64,000 nt of DNA from NCBI RefSeq assembly GCF_039540515.1, contig NZ_BAABFA010000005.1, positions 248,001 to 312,000 on the forward strand, read 5' to 3'. Below the pieces are notes generated by a model that was not told the origin of the DNA, did not search any database, and worked only from the letters and a program-made list of their open reading frames with translations. Positions 35,197-44,205 of this stretch are shown here, piece after piece. Every line of letters starts with the position of its first letter. Position 1 is the first letter of the stretch. A program made the position numbers and the translations under genes. The stretch is from Nemorincola caseinilytica. GTDB lineage: Bacteria; Bacteroidota; Bacteroidia; Chitinophagales; Chitinophagaceae.

Positions 35197-37133
35197 TAAA
35201 ACGGGTATCTGCCATATTACTGATCGCGCTGCTGGTGATAGCTTCAGGCTCAAAAGCATCGCATATAGTAGGTGGCGATTTTACCTACCGTTTTATGGGC
35301 GATACCATGATAAGCGGTACCTGGCACAAGAAATACAAGGTGACCCTGTATATATACCAGGACTGTGTGACGGGCGTGCCCGATGCCATACAGCAGGATA
35401 ACCCGGCCTTCTTTACGGTATATGAGAACGGTGGCGGCCTTTTCAGGGTAGATACCAACATCACCTACGACCCTAACCCGAGCAGCGGAGGGTCTATTAC
35501 CGTACCCGCCAATTTCAGCAACGATTGTGTGAAGAACGTACCGCAGCTATGCCTGCTGCGCAAGCGTTTCGAGAAGATATATTACCTGCCCCAGAGCACA
35601 CGCGGCTATGTGGTGGTATACCAGCGCTGCTGCCGAAACTCCAGCATTGTGAACCTGATAGACCCGGGCGATAGGGGAGCTACATATTTCTGTGTCATAC
35701 CCCCGGCTATGGTCAATAATTCCAGCGCGGTATTCAAAAACTATCCGCCGCAGATCATTTGTCAGAACAACCCGCTGTATTACGACCACTCGGCTACCGA
35801 TGAAGATGGCGACTCGCTCTCATACGAGTTCTGTCCGGCCGAAGAAGGCGCTTCCGGCCCCGACATCAAGCCCAAGATAGCATCGCCACCTCCATTCGAT
35901 ACAGTGGCCTATTTCCCGCCATTCACATACAAGAACGCTATGCCTGGCTATCCGTATATACAGATAGACCCACGCAGTGGTATCATAAGTGGTACGCCCA
36001 ATCGCGTAGGCCGCTACCTGGTGACGGTATGCTGTACCGAGTGGCGCCATGGCGTGATAGTGAATGTCATTAAACGCGAGTTCCAGTTCGTGGTCACCGA
36101 CTGCTCGAAGGTGGTGATAGCCGATATGCCCCAGTTCTCTACTGCGCCCAATACATACATTGTGAACTGCAAGGACCGTAAGGTACACTTTGTGAACACC
36201 AGCCAAGGTGGCTTTGCATACAAATGGTATTTCGGTACAGAGAATGGCGCCAGCTCTACCGATTTCGAACCCGATTTCGAGTATCCGGATACGGGCACAT
36301 ATGTAGTGAAGCTGATAGTAAATCCCACTTCTACATGCCCCGATAGTATTTCCAGGCTGGTAAAGATATACCCGGTATTCCACACCAATTTCGAGGATAC
36401 CGGTACTTATTGCCCCGGCTCAGGCATTACTTTCATAGACCGTACAGAGACCACAGTGAAGCCGATCGTGAGCTGGAGCTGGAGCTTTGGCGATGGCACA
36501 TTCTCTACCGAGCAGAGCCCGGTACACAAGTTCGCCAGCGGCGGTACGTACAATGTGGTGCTGGCCGCAGAGAACGTAAAGAACTGTGTAGATACCACAG
36601 TGAGAAGGGTAGTGATACAGCAGTTCACCCCATATGCCGGCGATGATACCATCATAGTAAAGGGCGAATACATACAGTTCGATGCCAAGGGAGGAACATT
36701 ATACCAGTGGACACCCTCTACCAACCTCAGCGATGTCAATATCAGCAACCCGATAGGCAACTACCCCGATACCGGAACATTTGTCTATCGCCTGTTCGTA
36801 CAGAGCAACTATGGCTGCAAGGGTTATGACACTATGAAAGTGTGGGTAGTGCCCAACGCATCATTTGTAGTGCCCACTGCATTCTCTCCCAATGGTGATG
36901 GCCTCAATGACCAGTTCAGGCCAATGGCAGTAGGGTACCGCAACATGAAGTATTTCAGGGTGTTCAACCGGTGGGGGCAAGAGGTGTATTTCGGCAAGTC
37001 GCTGGAGACCGGGTGGAACGGTACCTACAATGGCAAACCTGCCGAACTGGGCGTATATTTCTGGGAGATACGCTATGTGGACCGGCATGGAGAAGATGGC
37101 TTTATGAAGGGCGATGTGACCCTGATAAGGTGA
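35193..37133 (+). CDS. Secreted PKD-domain protein with type B T9SS C-terminal domain
   Basis: A 646-residue exported protein: signal peptide (1-22), an N-terminal region of about 300 residues with a cysteine-rich segment (YLPQSTRGYVVVYQRCCRNS), then two PKD-type domains (WYFGTENGASSTD... and WSWSFGDGTFSTEQSP...), and a C-terminal CHU_C domain beginning VPTAFSPNGDGLNDQFRP with RVFNRWGQEVYFG and WNGTYNG. The C-terminal domain marks T9SS export and surface association. Likely an adhesin; ligand unknown. Confidence 0.88.
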   Translation: MIKRVSAILLIALLVIASGSKASHIVGGDFTYRFMGDTMISGTWHKKYKVTLYIYQDCVTGVPDAIQQDNPAFFTVYENGGGLFRVDTNITYDPNPSSGGSITVPANFSNDCVKNVPQLCLLRKRFEKIYYLPQSTRGYVVVYQRCCRNSSIVNLIDPGDRGATYFCVIPPAMVNNSSAVFKNYPPQIICQNNPLYYDHSATDEDGDSLSYEFCPAEEGASGPDIKPKIASPPPFDTVAYFPPFTYKNAMPGYPYIQIDPRSGIISGTPNRVGRYLVTVCCTEWRHGVIVNVIKREFQFVVTDCSKVVIADMPQFSTAPNTYIVNCKDRKVHFVNTSQGGFAYKWYFGTENGASSTDFEPDFEYPDTGTYVVKLIVNPTSTCPDSISRLVKIYPVFHTNFEDTGTYCPGSGITFIDRTETTVKPIVSWSWSFGDGTFSTEQSPVHKFASGGTYNVVLAAENVKNCVDTTVRRVVIQQFTPYAGDDTIIVKGEYIQFDAKGGTLYQWTPSTNLSDVNISNPIGNYPDTGTFVYRLFVQSNYGCKGYDTMKVWVVPNASFVVPTAFSPNGDGLNDQFRPMAVGYRNMKYFRVFNRWGQEVYFGKSLETGWNGTYNGKPAELGVYFWEIRYVDRHGEDGFMKGDVTLIR

Positions 37134-37224
37134 CCGGTATCAAGCTTGTAAGTGTCACCCTTCAGGTCGGTCTGCCCACCATGCTTGAGAACAAAAAATA
37201 TTTAGATAATAAGGGCGAAATAAT

Positions 37225-37254
37225 TTTGTAACAACAGAACTGTGACTATCTTTG
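37225..37254 (+). promoter_or_regulatory. tRNA-Asn promoter
   Basis: TTTG at 37225-37228 and TATCTTTG at 37247-37254, separated by 18 nt, are an exact match to the Bacteroidota -33/-7 consensus. The tRNA 5' end is 19 nt after the -7 box. This is the clearest promoter in the window. Confidence 0.8.
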
Positions 37255-37273
37255 CGGTCCCAATACGGGAAAT

Positions 37274-37347
37274 TCCTCCTTAGCTCAGTTGGTTAGAGCA
37301 CATGACTGTTAATCATGGGGTCTCAGGTTCAAGTCCTGAAGGGGGAG
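37274..37347 (+). tRNA. tRNA-Asn (GTT)
   Basis: A 74-nt gene with acceptor stem TCCTCCT / AGGGGGA (one wobble), D-arm GCTCAGTTGGTTAGAGC, anticodon loop CTGTTAA giving anticodon GTT, T-arm TCAGG-TTCAAGT-CCTGA, and discriminator G. CCA is not encoded. The downstream region carries traces of a mobile element, and tRNA 3' ends are favoured integration sites. Confidence 0.93.
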
Positions 37348-37358
37348 CGCAAGACAGG

Positions 37359-37388
37359 AAAGGGTTTCAGGCAACTGAAGCCCTTTTT
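37359..37388 (+). terminator. Intrinsic terminator after tRNA-Asn
   Basis: A 12-bp stem AAAGGGTTTCAG / CTGAAGCCCTTT with loop GCAA (one wobble), followed by further Ts. Confidence 0.75.
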
Positions 37389-37398
37389 CATTTTTAGC

Positions 37399-37420
37399 AT
37401 TTCGACACAATTTCGACACA
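37399..37420. repeat. Two perfect tandem copies of an 11-bp motif
   Basis: ATTTCGACACA occurs twice head-to-tail, just past the tRNA-Asn terminator. Such short direct repeats near a tRNA in Bacteroidota are often arm-type binding sites of tyrosine integrases; a partial integrase lies about 740 bp away. Confidence 0.55.
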
Positions 37421-37444
37421 AAGACGTTTTATTTGCTTTTTCGT

Positions 37445-37990
37445 TTACTGCGTTTCCATGTCAATACCATATTCCAAAAGGTTGTGTAGTGCCGGTGGAT
37501 GGGTATATCCTGTAAGGGGTGCTTCATGTTCTTCAGATACCCAATCGTGGTATTGCGGTATGTAACGCCAATTTATATGGCCGGTCACTACTTTTGCGGG
37601 TTCGGCTTCTTTTGGTTTTTCCGGCAGGTCAAAACCAAACCTTTCAAATATCCGTAGCCCTTTCATAGCCTTCACAATATTATACTTCGCGGCTGCATAA
37701 ATGGTATCGCCCTTCCTATTGGCCTTATCATACACATCTTTGGCGGTGAATATCTTGGTGCCATACTTTATTACTTCTACTAGGGCTTTCCCGATGTTGT
37801 ACACTTGCTTGCAATCTTGAGCCTTGGGGCTGGTGAATTTCTTGTACTTCTTATTCCATGTAGTTAGCCACTCATGCACTAAAATATTGGCGGTAGCTTT
37901 ATCGGGTACTATTATGTGCAAATGCGGGTTGTAGGTTGCATTAATGGGGTTAAACTCTGCTTCTAAGGACTTTACCCCCATTAGCTTTAT
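37445..37990 (-). pseudogene. 5'-truncated rolling-circle replication protein (HUH Rep)
   Basis: The open frame from the ATG at 37981 gives 178 residues, and the frame continues a few codons upstream before a stop. The segment LEAEFNPINATYNPHLHIIV has the His-hydrophobic-His metal motif of HUH endonucleases, and the later KYGTK supplies the candidate catalytic tyrosine. The N-terminal third found in complete Rep proteins is absent, so this is most likely a remnant of a plasmid-like or integrated element. It lies near tRNA-Asn, on the opposite strand to the integrase stub. The family call is by motif, not by alignment. Confidence 0.55.
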
Positions 37991-38156
37991 TCCCTTTCCC
38001 CTTTGGTGTCTTTTCCTGTGTTTTGCAATTCAGGGGCCTTTTTGTGCCTTTTTGGGTCGTTTTAGCCTCTTTTGATGGTTCTTGACACTATCGAGGTTGA
38101 ACATTCTTGTACCGTGTTTTTGCTAATGTGTGCAGGCGTACACAAAGCGACACGCT

Positions 38157-38342
38157 ATGAGTGTACATTACAAGTTTGTCCTCGACAAGAGAAGAAAACG
38201 CGAGGATAAGATTTACCCGCTAAAGCTGCGGATCTATGACAACGATGATAACAAAGAAAAGTCGTTGGATATTTACCTACATGAAGATGATCGGGATGAA
38301 CGCAGGCAAACCATTCTACCCAATGACCCAAACTACAAATAG
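38157..38342 (+). pseudogene. N-terminal stub of a tyrosine recombinase (integrase)
   Basis: A 61-residue frame: MSVHYKFVLDKRRKREDKIYPLKLRIY ... LDIYLHEDDRDERRQTILPNDPNYK. It matches the arm-binding N-terminal region seen in Bacteroidota phage/ICE integrases and then stops at TAG; the core-binding and catalytic domains are missing and no continuation appears in other frames nearby. Together with the Rep fragment and tandem repeats it marks a decayed integrated element. Confidence 0.5.
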
Positions 38343-38410
38343 AACAGTTTTAGGTTCACTACTTGTCGATGATGATCTTTCTGGTTTGCTATCATTTTAT
38401 CATAAATAAA

Positions 38411-38436
38411 GCGGGCCACTTAGTGCGGCCCGCTTT
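38411..38436. terminator. Terminator-like hairpin
   Basis: Arms GCGGGCC (38411-38417) and GGCCCGC (38427-38433), extended by AAA/TTT on both sides. It probably ends the minus-strand giant adhesin transcript. Confidence 0.65.
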
Positions 38437-38456
38437 ATCATTTGAAAAAGCAGACA

Positions 38457-41400
38457 TTAACGTCCGTTGATCACGAATCTCAGTGTCGATCTGTTGCCTT
38501 TGCTGTCTATAAGCTGCAGCATATACATGCCACCGCTTATGTTGCCAATGTTCAGATCGGTAGTGCCGGCAGTGAAGCGCAGCTCGCCTTTGAAGATACT
38601 GGCGCCCGCAGCATTCCATACCTCGGCCATTACCGGCTCATTGTCCTGCACCTTCTGGGTCAGGGTCATGTTGCCATCACTGGGGTTGGGATGCAGCGTA
38701 TACGCCTGTGTCAGCTTGTACGCGTCATCAGCATTTTGGCCACCAACTGCAGTTGTGGCACCTGCGGCTTCGTCTATCTCCTGCTGGGGCTCCAGTTTGC
38801 AACCCAGGTCAGAGAATATACGGCAGTCGTCGAACACCAGGTTGTACAGTGCCCTTGCCTGGTAGATGGCAGCGCCATCGGCCAAAGGACATTTTTCGGC
38901 CAGTACCACCAGATGCTGGCTATCAGCGCTGTTCAGCTTATCTGTACTATACCTGATAAGCAGGTCGTAATACTGCTTATAGTTGCTCACTATATTGTCG
39001 CCAGCCTTGTCTGCAAGCACCACATTGGTCTCTGCATCACGCGCATCGCTTGTCATATAGTTCAGTGGCTGTGCCAGCAACTGTTTGGCGTGTTCGTAAT
39101 TACCGGATGCGATATCGCTTTCTATATCGGTAAGGTACTTGTACCTGCTGTTCTCTGCCATCTGCTTGAAGGCGTATAGCTCTGCCGACATGTTCGTGCC
39201 GTCATTATTGGCAATGGCTTTCCAAGTATGCATCTGGCTCATCCAGTTCTGCCCCGTCAGCACCTTGCGCTTTTTCTGGCCTGCATGCCTGTACACTATA
39301 GGTATAGTGGTAGGGTCGGGGATGTCGCACAGTGGAACTGTAGTTGTGCCTGTCGCTACATCTATACCACCACCCATGGCTGTGCTATATGGTGTTCCTC
39401 CCGGGTCAGACCCATTGTATATAGGAAGCGAAGTAACAGGGGTAGGGTCCACATACATCGCCGATCCGGTGATGTTACTCAGATCTACAGCGCCTATAGT
39501 ATAGGTCTGCCAGTTCGATGCCCATGAGAAACCACCGGTCGCGTTCCATACATTGGCAGTTACATCGTTCGTCATTGACCAGTAATGGCTCAGCGGCTGG
39601 GGCGATATATTGCCATGGAGCACATATCCATAGGCATTGTTCATCATCATGTTCCCTATCCAGTTAAGGTTGCTTATTCCGTCGAAATAGAAACCGGTAT
39701 TGATATCCCGCAGCAGATTATTGCAGATGTATGTGCTGTTCAGATCGTTACAGTGTATCCCCTCCAGAATAGAGCGTGTAGTGGTCAATGCCGGATCATA
39801 AGTAGCGGCAGGTGCAGGCACATTATACCCAGGACCCATTACCAGGTTTGTCTGAATATGATCCCTCAGGTCATTGGCATGCAATATGCCGGCTTGCTGG
39901 TAGGGTAGGTGTCCCATACCATCGGGTCGCAGCAGTATAGCATTTATCCGGCTGGTCTTTATCTGATGGTCCTGGTCAAAGCCCGTAAGCACTATGCCAT
40001 TGTATACATAGGCCATGCTGTTGTAGTCAGTGTTCACCTGGCTGCCCGGCACTATGCCTCCCGAATACGGATATATCAACGCTTGCACGGCTATACCAGT
40101 GTGTACATATTCGTTATTGGTCATGGTAGCTGTCAGGGTAGAGTTAGCGCTTATCAGGTTACGGCTCGCTGTTATCTGCCCTACATACAGTGAATGATCG
40201 ACCGCAGGAGGTACCACCTGGCAACTGATGCCCGTACGGATGTTGTAGATGGTATTGTCGTTGAGCTGTATGTCGAAGAACTCAGATGCCGTCACGGCAT
40301 AGCCTGCACGGCCCTGCGTGCCGCCACTAGGTACCGTACTGGTATGCTGGCTGCTCATATACGAGTACATACCCCTTATGGCGTAGAGGTCCTGTGCTTT
40401 TACACCGATCACACAATCCCAGAATTCATTGCGATAGCCCGATGCATTGCCATATACGTCAAGGCCTATCTTTAGGTTGGCCAATGCCCCGGCATTGTCT
40501 CTATAGGAATAGATACCCGATCCGGTACCTGTGCCCGATACCGATGCCAGCGTGCCCTTCATATGCATATATGCACTGTTGCGCGATGCCAGGTTACTGT
40601 TCTTGGCTAAGATACCGATCCTCATATTGTCGAAGATGTTTCGCATAGCCACCCCGGGTGTGCCGGAAGGACTGCCTATCACTACGCCTGAATAGGTGCC
40701 TATGCCGGCCCCTGTAGTGGTGCCCACATCATGCAATTCGATACCCGTGGTGGGTATGCCTCCCATATTGCAGGATACCTGTGTATAGGCCTCAAGGTAA
40801 TAAGGTGGCCTGTACAGGTTTGTTGGAGGTGCAGGATATGGCGCCTTGAGCGCACCTACAAGTATACTGCCATCATTTCTGGGCCATGCATACGGCCATC
40901 CGGTGAAAACAGACAGGTCCCTGCTGGTGAATACCGCATTCTGCACTACGAACGGATAGCTGGGGTGCAGCGTGGTGGGAGGCCCGGATATGGGAAGCCC
41001 AGGCATGGCCGCATCTGTTATCCTGATACCGCGATTGTTCCTGTTGAAGGTGACACCGCTGGCATACAGCGTCAGGTCATTGGTAGCCGCACCTGCCGTG
41101 GTATAGCCGGGCATGGGTTGAGGGGAAGGTATATCCACGGCTACTCGGGCATCCTCTACCAGTGTGCTGCCTGTTTTGTCGTTGGTAAGAATAAGCTGCC
41201 CTGTAGACCCTGAGCCTCCGCCGGACAGATCTGTGCTTAGTACTATGCCCTGCCACATATTGGGCCTGCAGCAGAACAGGTGGCTGTGTACTACTTCCAT
41301 TATTGCCCTGCTGTTCACGGTTATCTTAACACCGGGAGACATAACCACTACACAGCCGGTAAGGTTGACGGCCGTACCTGTATGAATGGTAATATCGTGG

Positions 41401-43940
41401 TTCAGGTAATAGTTGCCTGATGGGATGATACCCGATATGGTGCCGGTATGCAGTGGGTCCAGTTCATTGAAGATAGCTCCCGCAGGTACATAGTCCGAAC
41501 ACACACATGCCGGTGCACCTATCAATACACTTACTACCGCTGTCTTGAAGCATCGCCATGGTGGTACTTCGTAAGTGATAGTGGCAGTACCGCTCGAATG
41601 GCCTGTTACCACACCGGTCACAGGGTCTATAGATGCCACACTGGGGTCGCTGCTGGTCCAGGTGCCACCGGGTTCGCCATTGGTGAGTGTTGTTGTAGCG
41701 CCGGAATCGCAAATGACCAGGCTACCTGATATAGGAGTAGGTGCGGGATGTACATTTACTACCGTATAGCCCACAGCCGTACAGCCGGCCGTTCCAAGCG
41801 GTAGTGTGTATGTGAAAACGGTAGAGCCTACACCCACACCGGTCACTACGCCGCCGGGGGTAACAGTTGCTACCAGCGGGTCTCCGCCGGTCCATGTGCC
41901 GCCTGCCGGGCCTGCTGAAAGAGTGGTCACATCGTCCTTACACATATCTATCGATCGCGCTGTCTTTATCCTTGGCTTGGGCATTATCTCGAACTTGAGT
42001 GTTGTAGTTCTGGAACCACAGGCATTGGTCAGTTTATAACGTACCACTATCACACCCGGTGCGCCTGCTGTGAATGATACGGTAGAGGATAGTGCGGTAT
42101 TTACCGGCACACCCAGGGCGCTACCCGTGGTAGTTGTCGGTAATGTCCAGCTTACGGTCGTTCCGGGGCTTACCAGGCCGGGTATCCCTGTCAATGTATA
42201 AGTACATCCTTCGTATATCGATGTCACAGGCAGTATAACGACGGCCGGTGGCAGTATATCTACTATAACAGTGGCAGATGTCGAACATGCGCCACCTGGT
42301 GCAGTATATATTATTGTAGCTGTGCCGGGCAGCAGTCCTGTTACAGCGCCGGTAGAGGCGTTCACAAATACCCTTGGAGGTATTGCGGGAGGAGTGCTCC
42401 ATGTACCGCCTGTAACGGCATTGCTCAGCACAGTAGTGCTTCCTACACATACGCTCATGATGCCGGTGATAACGCCCGGCAATGCATATACGGTAACTAC
42501 TTTGGTCGTATAGCATCCGCCGGCCAGCATGTATGTTATAACGCTTGTTCCCGGCATTATGCCGGTCACTACACCTGTTGGGCTTACCACGGCTACCGGT
42601 GCATTGCTGCTGCTCCATGTTCCGCCTGTTGGGCTACTGCTCAGTGTTGTAGACTGGGTGACGCATACTTTTGCTGTTCCTGTTATAGGTGTAGGAGAAG
42701 GATTTACGGTAACTGTGGTAACAGCATAGCAGGGTGTCATGTGGTATGTTATCGTTGCAGTACCACCTGCCACGCCGGTCACTATACCGGTAGGGCCAAC
42801 ACTTGCTATACCGGGAGCGCTGCTGCTCCATGTTCCACCACCGGTGGCATAGCTCAGGGTTATTGTAGAACCCTGGCAGAAAGGCACAGATCCCGTGATG
42901 CCGATAGCGGGTGCATTTACCGTTACCTCTGTTAGGATAGGGCATCCCCGGCCGGCAGGCAGGGTATATTCGATAATGGCGATCCCCGGAGAAACACCAC
43001 CCACCTGGCCTGTCACGGGATTTACCGATGCTACACCGGGCGCGTGACTGGTCCATCCACCCCCGGCTGCCGCCGGTGGCGGCGCAGGCAGTATACTTGT
43101 TTCACCTGTACATAATATAGGTCCTGGCAAAGGACAGTTCTCACCAACACAAATCCCCATATTCTCAGGCACAATGGATGGCGATGGCGTTGTAATGAAA
43201 CCCTGTATGGCAACACCGATATTGTTAGGGACCGCCTGGTCGTTCATCATTTCGAAGACTATATCATGAGTGCCGGCAGGCAGGTCTTCGGTGAATACCA
43301 TCATGGGGTCGAATGTCCCGGGGTCACCGCCGAACATATTGATACCGGTACTGCCACAGCAAAGTCCGCCGCAGCAATAAGCTGTCAATGGTATAGGCAT
43401 TGGCACGCCATTCAATGTGCCGCCTATGATCCAGTTATCAGCCGATGCATTCACGAAATTGAATGTTACGCGCGCAGCACAGCTCAACGTAAATCTTCTG
43501 CGAATACGCCAGCGATAGTTGGCATCGGTAGTGGACTGGTCGTAAGTAGGGCCATTTAGGCAACCTATCCAGTTACCGGGGCCTCCCGCTCCGCCGGGAT
43601 AGACCGCCCAGCCTACAGACGGCCCATCTATCACGCTGGCAGCACCTACAGGTACAACTGCGATAGCCCCGGGGGTTGCTGCTATATCGGCGCTAAGCCC
43701 CGGGCTCATAGCTATCACTTCCCAATGGGGGTCAGGATTTGGCGCATTAGGTACCACTGTTCCGGCTATAGCGGCTCCGGCTCCCCCTGCCGCCATGGGG
43801 TCAAAGCCGGTATTGATGATCAGCCTGTTCACAAGGCAACATTGTGCTGCTGAATCGATGTGCATGCTCATGCACATCAGGATAACGACCAGCGATCTTA
43901 TTGCGGCCATTATCGGGTATTTCGAGTTCTGTTTTCTCAT
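38457..43940 (-). CDS. Giant secreted adhesin with Ig-like repeats, beta-helix and type A T9SS sorting domain
   Basis: A 1827-residue exported protein with a signal peptide (1-33), an N-terminal domain with CC-rich segments (34-260), and about seven Ig-like/BIG2-type repeats (about 265-808), six of them ending in a TG-VTG-G-ITY pattern. A long parallel beta-helix-like stretch follows (about 810-1500), then a helical region (about 1560-1720) and a C-terminal domain starting LHPNPSDGNMTLTQKV (T9SS type A signal). It probably binds polysaccharide or cell surfaces. Divergent to a two-component system; regulation by it is inferred. Confidence 0.9.
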   Translation of the reverse strand: MRKQNSKYPIMAAIRSLVVILMCMSMHIDSAAQCCLVNRLIINTGFDPMAAGGAGAAIAGTVVPNAPNPDPHWEVIAMSPGLSADIAATPGAIAVVPVGAASVIDGPSVGWAVYPGGAGGPGNWIGCLNGPTYDQSTTDANYRWRIRRRFTLSCAARVTFNFVNASADNWIIGGTLNGVPMPIPLTAYCCGGLCCGSTGINMFGGDPGTFDPMMVFTEDLPAGTHDIVFEMMNDQAVPNNIGVAIQGFITTPSPSIVPENMGICVGENCPLPGPILCTGETSILPAPPPAAAGGGWTSHAPGVASVNPVTGQVGGVSPGIAIIEYTLPAGRGCPILTEVTVNAPAIGITGSVPFCQGSTITLSYATGGGTWSSSAPGIASVGPTGIVTGVAGGTATITYHMTPCYAVTTVTVNPSPTPITGTAKVCVTQSTTLSSSPTGGTWSSSNAPVAVVSPTGVVTGIMPGTSVITYMLAGGCYTTKVVTVYALPGVITGIMSVCVGSTTVLSNAVTGGTWSTPPAIPPRVFVNASTGAVTGLLPGTATIIYTAPGGACSTSATVIVDILPPAVVILPVTSIYEGCTYTLTGIPGLVSPGTTVSWTLPTTTTGSALGVPVNTALSSTVSFTAGAPGVIVVRYKLTNACGSRTTTLKFEIMPKPRIKTARSIDMCKDDVTTLSAGPAGGTWTGGDPLVATVTPGGVVTGVGVGSTVFTYTLPLGTAGCTAVGYTVVNVHPAPTPISGSLVICDSGATTTLTNGEPGGTWTSSDPSVASIDPVTGVVTGHSSGTATITYEVPPWRCFKTAVVSVLIGAPACVCSDYVPAGAIFNELDPLHTGTISGIIPSGNYYLNHDITIHTGTAVNLTGCVVVMSPGVKITVNSRAIMEVVHSHLFCCRPNMWQGIVLSTDLSGGGSGSTGQLILTNDKTGSTLVEDARVAVDIPSPQPMPGYTTAGAATNDLTLYASGVTFNRNNRGIRITDAAMPGLPISGPPTTLHPSYPFVVQNAVFTSRDLSVFTGWPYAWPRNDGSILVGALKAPYPAPPTNLYRPPYYLEAYTQVSCNMGGIPTTGIELHDVGTTTGAGIGTYSGVVIGSPSGTPGVAMRNIFDNMRIGILAKNSNLASRNSAYMHMKGTLASVSGTGTGSGIYSYRDNAGALANLKIGLDVYGNASGYRNEFWDCVIGVKAQDLYAIRGMYSYMSSQHTSTVPSGGTQGRAGYAVTASEFFDIQLNDNTIYNIRTGISCQVVPPAVDHSLYVGQITASRNLISANSTLTATMTNNEYVHTGIAVQALIYPYSGGIVPGSQVNTDYNSMAYVYNGIVLTGFDQDHQIKTSRINAILLRPDGMGHLPYQQAGILHANDLRDHIQTNLVMGPGYNVPAPAATYDPALTTTRSILEGIHCNDLNSTYICNNLLRDINTGFYFDGISNLNWIGNMMMNNAYGYVLHGNISPQPLSHYWSMTNDVTANVWNATGGFSWASNWQTYTIGAVDLSNITGSAMYVDPTPVTSLPIYNGSDPGGTPYSTAMGGGIDVATGTTTVPLCDIPDPTTIPIVYRHAGQKKRKVLTGQNWMSQMHTWKAIANNDGTNMSAELYAFKQMAENSRYKYLTDIESDIASGNYEHAKQLLAQPLNYMTSDARDAETNVVLADKAGDNIVSNYKQYYDLLIRYSTDKLNSADSQHLVVLAEKCPLADGAAIYQARALYNLVFDDCRIFSDLGCKLEPQQEIDEAAGATTAVGGQNADDAYKLTQAYTLHPNPSDGNMTLTQKVQDNEPVMAEVWNAAGASIFKGELRFTAGTTDLNIGNISGGMYMLQLIDSKGNRSTLRFVINGR

Positions 43941-44205
43941 AAAAGTTATTTTTTAAAGAAAAAATATAATATATGATTAATGAGATGATGTTCGCGCCGG
44001 GAGCGCGGATGGATATGCATTCAAGAGAATGGTCATGTAATTTGTGTGTCATAGTGAGATATTGGGGAAGATGATAAAAGTAGACCTCATCACATCCGGA
44101 ACGATCGGTACCTGCACCGATCCTGCGCCTTGGTAGCAGTACCTATAAAGTTTAGTACAAGTACTAAGGTGTACTACCGGTTTTTAACTAAATTACATAT
44201 GCATA
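43941..44205. promoter_or_regulatory. Divergent regulatory region with two inverted repeats
   Basis: Between the giant adhesin and the sensor kinase. An inverted repeat GATCGGT / ACCGATC lies at 44103-44122. A perfect-arm palindrome TTAGTAC-AA-GTACTAA lies at 44152-44167, immediately followed by GGTGTACTA, so GTACTA elements repeat. These are candidate operators for the response regulator, but that link is inference. Confidence 0.4.

Noticed and set aside
37315..37515. Short plus-strand frame beginning inside tRNA-Asn
   Set aside because: It runs through the tRNA and its terminator, and has no motif.
38352..38358. AGGTTCA as a possible copy of the tRNA-Asn 3' end (attR)
   Set aside because: Only 7 nt match, far below a usual att core; no longer duplicate found in 37350-38460.
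41500..43140. Repeat-rich stretch that could suggest a CRISPR or minisatellite
   Set aside because: It encodes the Ig-like repeats of the giant adhesin; DNA copies are diverged and in frame.
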